Assembly (NCBI RefSeq): GCF_027158005.1
Contig: NZ_JAPVLQ010000008.1
Location: 1-64,000, forward strand
Length of the DNA stretch: 64,000 nt
Direction of reading: 5' to 3'
Source: Rhodococcus sp. H36-A4
GTDB lineage: Bacteria; Actinomycetota; Actinomycetes; Mycobacteriales; Mycobacteriaceae
Position 1 is the stretch's first letter. Every line of letters begins with the position of its first letter. Of this stretch, positions 8,645 through 15,086 are shown in pieces. A model generated the notes under the pieces. That model was not told where the DNA came from and did not search any database. It worked only from the letters and a program-made list of their open reading frames with translations. The position numbers were made by a program, and so were the translations under genes.

Positions 8645-9055
8645 CTACCGCACCCGGGCACCTGATCGCCGCGATCGCCAGGCGGCCCACGCACCTGTGC
8701 ACCACAACGCCCATGCCACGAGTACTGGTTGGAGGAGCAATCGGATACCGCGAGCTGCATCGGTATCGAGGCCGAAAGCATCGCTGTGAGTGAGGAATTG
8801 CGAGATATTGCCGGGGAAGACGGCAACGAAGAATGTTGCGACGATCCAGCCGAGAGCTACTCGCCGACGTACCAGCACGACAAGGGCCAGGCCCAAGGCG
8901 ATCTCCACTACGCCGGAGGCCAGTACCACGAAGTCCGCGTCGAGCGGCACCCACGAGGGAACCTGGGCACGAAACGCCTCACGCGCCCAGAACAGGTGAC
9001 TCAGCCCGGCGAACATCAAGAACGAACCGAGCAGAATACGTGCAATCGTCTTCAT
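8645..9055 (-). CDS. DoxX-family membrane protein
   Basis: This 136-residue protein has four hydrophobic segments and a DoxX-like N terminus (ARILLGSFLMFAGLSHLFWAR), followed by a loop with a conserved SWVPL. DoxX-like proteins are small integral membrane proteins, some tied to redox or thiosulfate metabolism; no specific role can be given. The start is placed at the second Met (MKTIARILLG), which begins the first membrane helix; the upstream ATG at 9070 would add five residues. It is the downstream neighbour of the PhnB-like gene on the same strand, 29 nt away, so the two may share a transcript. Confidence 0.75.
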   Translation of the reverse strand: MKTIARILLGSFLMFAGLSHLFWAREAFRAQVPSWVPLDADFVVLASGVVEIALGLALVVLVRRRVALGWIVATFFVAVFPGNISQFLTHSDAFGLDTDAARGIRLLLQPVLVAWALWCTGAWAAWRSRRSGARVR

Positions 9056-9084
9056 CGGTTCATCGTGCACCCAGTGCTATCCGA

Positions 9085-9501
9085 TCAAGAGTGGGTACCG
9101 GTGATGTTGACCAACCAGCTGATGCCGAACTTGTCGGTCAGCATGCCGAAGGTATCGCCCCACGGTGCTTTCTCGAGCCCCATCGTCTGCTTCGCGCCGA
9201 CGACAAGTTTGTCCCAGTAGCCCCGCAGTTCCGCTTCGTCTTCGCCGCTGAGGGAGACGGAAATGTTGTCGCCGACGCTCAACGCCATGCTCGCGGGGGT
9301 GTCGGAACTCATCAGGGTCAGCCCACTCGGCGAGTCGAGTTGGCCGTGCATGATCTGGTCCTTTTCGGAAGGTTCGGCGACGGCCCCGAACTCCCCGAAG
9401 GTGCTCAAAGTCAGTTCACCCCCGAGCACGTGCTGATAGAACTCCAACGCCTCGCGTGCTTGCCCGCGGAAGTTCAGGTAGGGATTGAGTCGAGTAGGCA
9501 T
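9085..9501 (-). CDS. PhnB-like VOC-superfamily protein
   Basis: This 138-residue protein matches the PhnB/3-demethylubiquinone-type VOC fold: RLNPYLNFRGQAREALEFYQ at the N terminus, GELTL, IMHGQL, LMSSDTP, and a C-terminal WGDTFGMLTDKFGISWLVN. These proteins are metal-binding beta-alpha-beta-beta-beta dimers of mostly unknown substrate. The start at 9501 is chosen because AGGAGGACAC lies directly upstream and the sequence then begins as in family members; the longer frame from 9534 adds 11 unrelated residues. Confidence 0.85.
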   Translation of the reverse strand: MPTRLNPYLNFRGQAREALEFYQHVLGGELTLSTFGEFGAVAEPSEKDQIMHGQLDSPSGLTLMSSDTPASMALSVGDNISVSLSGEDEAELRGYWDKLVVGAKQTMGLEKAPWGDTFGMLTDKFGISWLVNITGTHS

Positions 9502-9570
9502 GTGTCCTCCTCTATCGATGGGTTCGTCGACCATCGTAGGCAGGTGGAAGGGCAGCCTGCGGGATTTCTG

Positions 9571-10449
9571 CTACGGCATCGCGATGTCGATCAACTCGAA
9601 GGTTCTGACGGCGCCGGAGCGCACTGCCGCGCAGGTCGTGTTGATGGGCTCGGACACGCCCTGCTCCAGCGTCACGACGATACGAGCGCCGTCGTGGTCG
9701 AGCTCTACGGTCCATGTGCTGCCGTCTTGCGCTGTCGACAGCGGGTTCAAAGTGTCGATTCTTTCCTCGCGCAATGCCGCACGGGCATGATGTTGGGCGA
9801 CCTGGACCTGGGCCGACAGTGAGCTTCGGCCCCGGAGGAAGCGGGGATCGAGAAATCCCGACCGGTGCCGATCGACGATCGTCGCGACGTCGGCGTCGTC
9901 GACGTTGCCGTAATACAGGCCCTGCGGAAACACGATCATTGTTCCGGCGAATCGGTCGCCGCCCAGGTGAGAGCACTCCCAGGTCACCGACTCGTGGTGC
10001 TCCCTCAATGCCGGGAGCACCTTCCGTCCACGGACGGCGCAGCAGCGGTCGTGGCGGCCGTGAGTGCAGACAGCGACGATCTGATCCGGCGACGGTTCTC
10101 CGGTCGATCCGTCGAGTGGAACATCGAGAAGCGCCTCGTAAGCGTCGACCTCACCCCATAGGATCGACTCCGAACCTACCTCGCAGTCGACAATGGCCCA
10201 TCTCATTCGGGCCTCGCTCAGCCGCCGAGCAGGTCGCCTGATGGCAAGCGTGCGCATGCCGGCACCTTCGATGCGGCGAACTATGCGCAAACCGAGGTCC
10301 GGATCGATCACCCTGGCCGAATTCAAGAAAGCAGAGTGTCCCCAGGGGCCGTCGATCTCGACGAGAAACCACCGACTTCCCGGCGACCCGGACCCGGCCA
10401 AGGCGTCACCGCGCTCGCGGGCGCGGTCGCTGCAGCCAGGCCCGCTCAT
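9571..10449 (-). CDS. Sucrase/ferredoxin-like (Suc_Fer) protein, likely Fe-S
   Basis: This 292-residue protein belongs to the sucrase/ferredoxin-like family. The diagnostic pieces are the cysteine motif CTHGRHDRCCAVRG near residue 135, typical of a thioredoxin-like [2Fe-2S] ferredoxin, and WECSHLGGDRFAGTM about 30 residues later. The C-terminal 90 residues form a separate small domain. The ATG at 10449 overlaps the stop of the JmjC/cupin gene in an ATGA, so the two are translated together; longer frames begin in Arg/Ser-rich nonsense. As the third gene after a repeat peptide and an Fe(II)-type oxygenase, it could supply electrons for, or take part in, peptide modification. That role is inference. 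The family alone does not fix a function. Confidence 0.85.
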   Translation of the reverse strand: MSGPGCSDRARERGDALAGSGSPGSRWFLVEIDGPWGHSAFLNSARVIDPDLGLRIVRRIEGAGMRTLAIRRPARRLSEARMRWAIVDCEVGSESILWGEVDAYEALLDVPLDGSTGEPSPDQIVAVCTHGRHDRCCAVRGRKVLPALREHHESVTWECSHLGGDRFAGTMIVFPQGLYYGNVDDADVATIVDRHRSGFLDPRFLRGRSSLSAQVQVAQHHARAALREERIDTLNPLSTAQDGSTWTVELDHDGARIVVTLEQGVSEPINTTCAAVRSGAVRTFELIDIAMP

Positions 10450-11705
10450 TGCGCCGGTACCAGTACTCCCTCGCGGAGCAGACGGCGAGTCACGACGATG
10501 GCACTTTCGGTGTCCAGGCCGGCTAGATCGCCGACGCGGCAGACCTTCCCTGCACGAAGTTGGATCACCGCCGCCGAACACTCGGCAGGGAGCGAGATCG
10601 TTGTGCCGCGAAGACCGAGATGAACTTTGCCTCCGTCGACGTCGATGGAGGCAGTCGATCCGCGACGCCACACCACCGAACTGTCGGCGTCGAGCGAGGT
10701 CATGAAGGCGACAGTTTTCAGCGGCTGCACAGGTTCGGGTCGCGTGGCGGCGACGAAGCGTTGTGCGAGTCCTCTGGCGATGCGGCGTCGGAGTTCGGGG
10801 TCGCCTTGGATGTCGGCGAGGATCGATCCGATGGAGTCGAGCACTCGGTCGATATGCGGTGCGAGAGCGTCGGAGTCGGTGAGGTCGATGCCGGCGGGTA
10901 GCGGTTCACGAAGACCGGCGTCATTCGCGAGCAGTCCGATCAGCTGGGTCGCTACGTCGAAATCATTGAACGATGCAACGCCGATGGTGAGGTGAATAGT
11001 GGTATCGCCCAATGCTTCTGCCGAGTGTATCCATCCACGTGGCAAATACAGTGCGTCGCCGGCCGCGAGCACCGTATCGACAGTGGGCACCTCGCGTGCC
11101 TGCTGCTCGACGGCACTGCGCCGGTCGGACCAGGGCTGATCGGCCAAGGGGTGCGTGTGCACGGGCGGATGGAGAATCCACCGCTTCTCACCGCTGATCT
11201 GGAGGATGAATACATCGTGCACGTCGTAGTGCGGATCGAATCCCCGAGACGAGGCCGGGGTGATGTAGGCGTTGACCTGTGACGGGTGACCGATGTCGTC
11301 GACCAGATCGCGGACGAAGTCGATCAGGGGAGGCCACAACCGATGCAGGCCTTGTAGAACAAGAGTGTGACCTGCGGCGAACGCGGACAGAATCGCCGCG
11401 GAGTCGAGCTGATCGGGCATCTCGGCGCCGAAACCACCGGACGAAGTGAACTGGGATTGGTCCAGCAGTGAGCCATCTTTGGCCATCCTCGCGAAGGGAG
11501 TGCGCACCCCGCGACGCGATATCAGTTCGTCCGCGGCCGAGGGCGTCATCAAATCGTCGAACGAAGCGGTGAGGTCGGAAGCCCGCGAGAGGAGCGGCTT
11601 CTTCCCCCAGTACTCATCGGCGAAGGTTCGCCCGTCGACGGATATCAAACGACCGAGCGCGGACCGGAATTCCGGTCCGCGCTGGTCGATATCTGTCAGG
11701 CTCAA
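10446..11705 (-). CDS. JmjC/cupin-type 2-oxoglutarate oxygenase (ribosomal-oxygenase-like), candidate peptide hydroxylase
   Basis: This 419-residue protein has the Cupin_4/JmjC architecture of the bacterial ribosomal oxygenases (YcfD/RoxA) and human MINA53/NO66: an N-terminal FADEYWGKKPLL motif (residues 28-39), a double-stranded beta-helix with HYD as the 2-His-1-Asp iron triad (H159, D161 and distal H227 in LPRGWIHSAE), a KRW motif for the co-substrate, then a helical linker and a winged-helix-like C terminus. Known members hydroxylate side chains of ribosomal proteins. Here the TTG start overlaps the stop of an 84-residue repeat peptide (TTGA), so that peptide is the obvious candidate substrate. 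The next gene starts within this gene's stop (ATGA). A 28-bp perfect palindrome lies in codons 8-17. Confidence 0.9.
   Translation of the reverse strand: MSLTDIDQRGPEFRSALGRLISVDGRTFADEYWGKKPLLSRASDLTASFDDLMTPSAADELISRRGVRTPFARMAKDGSLLDQSQFTSSGGFGAEMPDQLDSAAILSAFAAGHTLVLQGLHRLWPPLIDFVRDLVDDIGHPSQVNAYITPASSRGFDPHYDVHDVFILQISGEKRWILHPPVHTHPLADQPWSDRRSAVEQQAREVPTVDTVLAAGDALYLPRGWIHSAEALGDTTIHLTIGVASFNDFDVATQLIGLLANDAGLREPLPAGIDLTDSDALAPHIDRVLDSIGSILADIQGDPELRRRIARGLAQRFVAATRPEPVQPLKTVAFMTSLDADSSVVWRRGSTASIDVDGGKVHLGLRGTTISLPAECSAAVIQLRAGKVCRVGDLAGLDTESAIVVTRRLLREGVLVPAQ
11656..11683. promoter_or_regulatory. 28-bp perfect palindrome inside the start of the JmjC gene
   Basis: Fourteen bases on each side of 11669/11670 are exactly complementary (left arm AGCGCGGACCGGAA). 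In mRNA this can fold into a stem of about 12 bp with a tetraloop. It begins 22 nt after the first base of the JmjC start codon, just behind the stop/start junction with the repeat peptide, so it could reduce readthrough or translation and favour peptide over enzyme. It could also be a protein-binding site. No U-tract follows, so it is not a classic terminator. Confidence 0.6.
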
Positions 11706-11956
11706 GCCGCGCCGTCCGCACCGCCGTCGTGGCCATTGGGGTTCGATCCGCCATCGGCTGGACCCTCACCGGATCCGGCTGGGCCGTCGGCGCCACCGTC
11801 GTGGCCACCTGGATTGGAGCCGCCGTCCGCTGGGCCTTCGCCGGGGCCAGCCGTGCCGTCGGCCCCGCCGTCATGTCCGTTGGGGTTGGAGCCGCCGTCG
11901 GCTGGGCCTTCGCCTGCTCCGCCGGTTGTGGTGATGTCGTCGTCGTTGATGTTCAT
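11702..11956 (-). CDS. Triple-repeat Gly/Asp-rich peptide, candidate RiPP precursor
   Basis: This 84-residue, cysteine-free, very acidic peptide has a 14-residue leader-like head (MNINDDDITTTGGA) and three near-identical units (24, 24 and 22 residues) with the pattern GEGPADGGSNPxGHDGGADG. The repeats are conserved in protein but differ at many synonymous sites in DNA, a sign of selection on the peptide. The start at 11956 is clear: GAAAGG lies 6 nt upstream, and the longer frame to 12109 has no ribosome-binding site. The stop overlaps the TTG start of a JmjC/cupin oxygenase, followed by a sucrase/ferredoxin-like gene. Small size, repeated core-like units, acidic head and a tightly coupled oxygenase fit a modified ribosomal peptide. 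No protease or exporter is nearby, and I recognise no named family. Confidence 0.8.
   Translation of the reverse strand: MNINDDDITTTGGAGEGPADGGSNPNGHDGGADGTAGPGEGPADGGSNPGGHDGGADGPAGSGEGPADGGSNPNGHDGGADGAA
11705..11914 (-). repeat. Three tandem ~72-bp coding repeats
   Basis: Units lie at 11843-11914, 11771-11842 and 11705-11770 (the last lacks two codons). Units 1 and 3 encode the same 20-residue stretch up to HDGGADG but use different codons at many positions: GGC/GGT, GAA/GAG, GAC/GAT, TCC/TCG, AAC/AAT, GGA/GGC, CAT/CAC and GGG/GGT. The repeat is therefore old and maintained at the protein level rather than a fresh duplication. Confidence 0.9.
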
Positions 11957-11990
11957 CGAATACCTTTCGCTCGACGGTAAAGAAGGATCG

Positions 11991-12005
11991 ACGGGTCTAA
12001 CCCGT
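11991..12005. promoter_or_regulatory. Palindrome upstream of the repeat-peptide gene
   Basis: A perfect inverted repeat (ACGGGT, 3-nt spacer, ACCCGT) lies 34 bp before the ATG of the repeat peptide. It could be an operator or a 5'-UTR hairpin. No regulator gene is adjacent. The rest of the 174-bp gap up to 12131 shows no convincing promoter. Confidence 0.35.
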
Positions 12006-12130
12006 ACCAGCGAGTGGATTGACGAATCTTTCACATTCCAAACACTGTTCTCGACTGTTACATGTTCCCTCCGGTTTGGGGCCACAACCCTGGAAAGAGA
12101 CAAGAACACAGAAGTAACGGTGCGCGGGAA

Positions 12131-12418
12131 TTACTCGGTCGCCGCGCCCACGACTGCGGGTCGCGCGATTGCCCAGACGGCGAAGATGAGCGCGACGGCG
12201 AGCATGACAAGACCGACCCACAGGTTGGCGCTTGTTCCTACGCTCATATCGACGACGTTGTTCGACGGAGACGAGTGAGTCTTGTTGCCGAATACCGAGG
12301 GAAACAGGCCTGCGAGTGTAAGCAGGATTCCGTAGATACCCAGTAGAGCGCCGATGACGGATCGGATGTCGAACAGTCTTGCGACTAGACCTGGTGATGT
12401 CTTCTCGGGAGTGGCCAT
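12131..12418 (-). CDS. Small membrane protein linked to the sugar symporter
   Basis: This 95-residue protein has two clear membrane helices (about residues 20-42 and 65-90) joined by an extracytoplasmic loop with KTHSSPSNN. An AAAAGG ribosome-binding site precedes the ATG. It begins 25 nt after the symporter stop on the same strand, so it is almost surely co-transcribed with it. It may be an accessory or stabilising subunit, as small partner proteins are known for some other SSS transporters. No domain is recognised, and the role is inferred from position. Confidence 0.7.
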   Translation of the reverse strand: MATPEKTSPGLVARLFDIRSVIGALLGIYGILLTLAGLFPSVFGNKTHSSPSNNVVDMSVGTSANLWVGLVMLAVALIFAVWAIARPAVVGAATE

Positions 12419-12443
12419 GGCAGTTACCTTTTCGAATCGGATG

Positions 12444-14150
12444 TCAGTGGAAGACGATGTTGAGGACGACGACGAGCCCCAGGGCGAAGCCTGCCAGTGG
12501 GACTGGGCGTCGGTACCACGGGTTGGTGGCGTCCTCTGGATCGGTGAACATCTCGCGCGGTGTCTCCGAGTAGACGAAGCCGACCAGTTCCTTCACCGGT
12601 TTAGGCTGCGTGACCATGCTGACGCCGATGCTGACGACGATATCGACGACGAACGCCGCGGAGGCCGCTACGAACGGCATTCCTTGCCCGGGCAGATCGA
12701 TGACGCCTACCTGGGAAAGGATGAAGACGAATATGGCCGCACCGGTTCCCGAGACCAGTCCGATCCACCCTGCTGCGGGGGTCATCTTCTTCCAGAACAT
12801 ACCGAGGATGAACGTCGCGAACAGCGGAGCGTTGAAGAACCCGAACAGTGTCTGGAGGTAGTCCATCAAGTTGGAGTAACCCGACGCGATCAGCGCGGTG
12901 AAAATGGCGAGGACAGTCGCGGCCACCGTCGCGACACGACCCACGGAGATGTAGTACGTGTCCTCTCGATCCTTCACGATGTACTGCTGCCACAGGTCGT
13001 AGCTGAAGACAGTGTTGAATGCCGAGATATTCGCGGCCATACCGGCCATGAAGGCTGCCATGAGACCTGCGATCGCGACGCCGAGCAGTCCGTTGGGGAG
13101 AATGTCGCGCATCATCAGCAGCATGGCGTCGTTGTAGGTGATGTCGCCGGTGCCGGTCTTCTTGAGGTTGATCATGTCGCCGATTGCGGCGGCCGCGATC
13201 ATGCCGGGAACGACTACGACGAAGGGCACCAACATCTTAGGAATGGCGCCGATGATCGGGGCGCGCCTGGCTGCAGACATCGAACTCGACGCCATGGCGC
13301 GCTGGACCTCGACGAAGTTGGTGGTCCAATAACCGAAGGACAGGACGAAGCCGAGTCCGAACACGATACCCACGATGGAGAGGATGGGGGACTCGAAACC
13401 GCTGAGCGCTTGTCCTGGCCACGACGAAAGTTGCTCTGTCGTCGAGGCCGTGATGGACCCGTCGGTGACGGTAGGTACGACTTTGTCCTTGAGGCCGGAC
13501 CACCCGCCGACCTTGATCAGACCGATGATCGTCAGAGGTACGAGGGCTGCGAGTATGACGAAGAACTGCAGGACCTCGTTGTAGATCGCGGCAGACAATC
13601 CACCGAGCACGGTGTAGGTCAGCACGATCGCCGCGGCCACGATCAGTGATACCCAGAGTGACCATCCCAGAAGTACTTTCACGACCGTTGCGAGCAGGAA
13701 GAGGTTGACGCCGGCGATGAGGATCTGCGCGACGGCAAAGCTGACGGCGTTGACGAGATGCGCCTTGGCGTCGAATCTTTTGCGCATGAACTCGGGGACG
13801 CTTCGGACTTTCGACCCGTAGTAGAACGGCATCATGACGATGCCGAGGAACAGCATGGCAGGAATGGCGCCGATCCAGTAGTAGTGCATCGTCGCGATAC
13901 CGAGTTGGGCGCCGTTGGCCGACATGCCCATGATCTCGACGGCGCCGAGATTCGCCGAGACGAAGGCAATACCGGTAACCCAGGCCGGCAACCTGCGTCC
14001 GGAAAGAAAGAAGTCGAGGCTCGTCGACAATTGTCGTCGAGCGACATAGCCGATCCCGAGAACAAAAACGAAATACACGGCGATGAGTACGTAGTCCAGC
14101 GCGTTCGTGTTGAACGAAAGAGCGCCTTCTGCCGCAAGGTTCGACGTCAC
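12444..14150 (-). CDS. Sodium:solute symporter (SSS family), likely galactose/hexose uptake
   Basis: This 568-residue integral membrane protein has about 14 helices and the SSS signature region (GYVARRQLSTSLDFFLSGRR, then WVTGIAFVSANLGAVEIMG, typical of SglT-like sugar symporters). It should import a sugar with sodium across the cytoplasmic membrane. The GTG start at 14150 has a strong GGGAGG 7 nt upstream. It is divergent from deoR-galT-galK and shares a 153-bp promoter region with it, which makes galactose the most likely substrate. A small membrane protein follows. A CRP/GlxR-type site lies 21 bp upstream of the start codon. Confidence 0.88.
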   Translation of the reverse strand: MTSNLAAEGALSFNTNALDYVLIAVYFVFVLGIGYVARRQLSTSLDFFLSGRRLPAWVTGIAFVSANLGAVEIMGMSANGAQLGIATMHYYWIGAIPAMLFLGIVMMPFYYGSKVRSVPEFMRKRFDAKAHLVNAVSFAVAQILIAGVNLFLLATVVKVLLGWSLWVSLIVAAAIVLTYTVLGGLSAAIYNEVLQFFVILAALVPLTIIGLIKVGGWSGLKDKVVPTVTDGSITASTTEQLSSWPGQALSGFESPILSIVGIVFGLGFVLSFGYWTTNFVEVQRAMASSSMSAARRAPIIGAIPKMLVPFVVVVPGMIAAAAIGDMINLKKTGTGDITYNDAMLLMMRDILPNGLLGVAIAGLMAAFMAGMAANISAFNTVFSYDLWQQYIVKDREDTYYISVGRVATVAATVLAIFTALIASGYSNLMDYLQTLFGFFNAPLFATFILGMFWKKMTPAAGWIGLVSGTGAAIFVFILSQVGVIDLPGQGMPFVAASAAFVVDIVVSIGVSMVTQPKPVKELVGFVYSETPREMFTDPEDATNPWYRRPVPLAGFALGLVVVLNIVFH

Positions 14151-14170
14151 GCGTCAACCTCCCTGGTCGA

Positions 14171-14184
14171 GTGAGCTGGCTCAC
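14171..14184. promoter_or_regulatory. CRP/GlxR-type binding site
   Basis: GTGAGCTGGCTCAC matches the GTGA-N6-TCAC core of actinobacterial CRP/GlxR operators exactly and is a perfect palindrome except for its 2-bp centre. It lies between the symporter and the gal operon, so cAMP-type control of both directions is plausible. Confidence 0.6.
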
Positions 14185-14217
14185 GGGCGTGAGCGATCTG
14201 AACACAAAGTAACAGGT

Positions 14218-14267
14218 CCAAACAATTACTTACATCAAGAGTGGATATTTCAAGAAGGAATGTTTGG
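14218..14267. promoter_or_regulatory. Possible DeoR operator (inverted CCAAACA...TGTTTGG)
   Basis: Two 7-bp inverted half-sites (14218-14224 and 14261-14267) flank an AT-rich stretch just before the deoR gene. Related TGTT words recur up to 14280. The position suits an autoregulated DeoR/GlpR repressor of the galactose genes, but the wide spacing makes this tentative. Confidence 0.35.
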
Positions 14268-14303
14268 TAATGTTCGTTTCACCCGATCCAGAGGTAGGTG
14301 CGG

Positions 14304-15086
14304 ATGCTAGCAGCCGAGCGGCACGCCAAGATTCTCGCTGCGCTTCGCAGCGACGGTGCAGTGAAAGTGGTCGATTTCGCCGAACTGTTCGATGTCTCCG
14401 AGATGACGATCCGACGCGATCTCGACGTTCTCGACGAGCGGGAACTTCTACGGAAGGTCCACGGTGGTGCGATCGCCAGAAACAATCGCGGAGAGGAACC
14501 ACTCTCGACGGCCAAAGCTGCCCGTCAACATGCCGAAAAGGTCGCCATCGGGCGGGCTGCAGTCGATACGGTCGAGGACGGTATGACGATCGCCGTCAGT
14601 GCTGGGACGACAACACTCGAACTTGCTCGTCTGCTGCGCGGCCGGGCAGCGATCACCGTTGTCACGAACTCGATTTCGATCTTTCAGGAGCTGACAGGTC
14701 ACCACTCGGAACCCAACCCGATCGTCTATTTGACGGGTGGCTCTCGGACGCCATCGGACGCGCTTGTCGGACCCATAGCTGACGCCGCCCTCGCCGCTTT
14801 TCGTGTCGACGCCGTCTATCTGGGCGTTCATGGATTCGACGTCGAATCTGGCCTGACCACACCGAACATTGCTGAAGCAGAGACCAATCGGAGACTCATC
14901 GCAACCGGTCGGCGTCTCTTCGTACTTGCCGACAACACCAAACACCGAGAGGTAGGGACCAACGTGTTCGCACCGATCTCGGCGGTGAACACCCTCGTCG
15001 TCGACGATGGGCTCGGCGCGTCCGACCGCGCTCTGCTTGCACCACATCTAGAGACCATCCTCGTGGCCGAGACGGAGAAGTTATGA
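14304..15086 (+). CDS. DeoR/GlpR-family repressor of the galactose operon
   Basis: This 260-residue protein has an N-terminal DeoR winged helix (MLAAERHAKILAAL..., with the SEMTIRRDLDVLDE recognition helix near residues 34-47) and a C-terminal sugar-phosphate sensor domain with the isomerase-like ISAGTTT-type loop (VSAGTTTLELARLL) and ADNTKH. Such proteins bind a phosphorylated sugar and release DNA. The start at 14304 is preferred over GTG 14298 because AGAGG lies 9 nt upstream and the family usually starts MLAxERH. The stop overlaps the galT start (ATGA), so regulator and enzymes form one operon; galactose-1-phosphate is a plausible effector (inference). Confidence 0.88.
   Translation: MLAAERHAKILAALRSDGAVKVVDFAELFDVSEMTIRRDLDVLDERELLRKVHGGAIARNNRGEEPLSTAKAARQHAEKVAIGRAAVDTVEDGMTIAVSAGTTTLELARLLRGRAAITVVTNSISIFQELTGHHSEPNPIVYLTGGSRTPSDALVGPIADAALAAFRVDAVYLGVHGFDVESGLTTPNIAEAETNRRLIATGRRLFVLADNTKHREVGTNVFAPISAVNTLVVDDGLGASDRALLAPHLETILVAETEKL

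Noticed and set aside
8629..8657. 8-bp hairpin (CCGGGTGC with GCACCCGG) at the end of the DoxX gene
   Set aside because: It overlaps the coding end and lacks a U-tract, so it is a weak terminator candidate.
11705..11914. Tandem repeats as a possible CRISPR or non-coding satellite
   Set aside because: There are no spacers. The repeat period is a multiple of three, the reading frame is kept, and changes are mostly synonymous, so it is coding.
12006..12070. ECF-sigma-like promoter (GGGAACA ... GTGTT) upstream of the repeat peptide
   Set aside because: The -10 part is weak and the spacing is off by one or two bases. It is too uncertain to list as a feature.
12354..13649. 431-codon frame antisense to the symporter
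   Set aside because: Its charged Asp/Glu/Arg/His composition is typical of an antisense shadow of a membrane protein, and no domain is recognisable.
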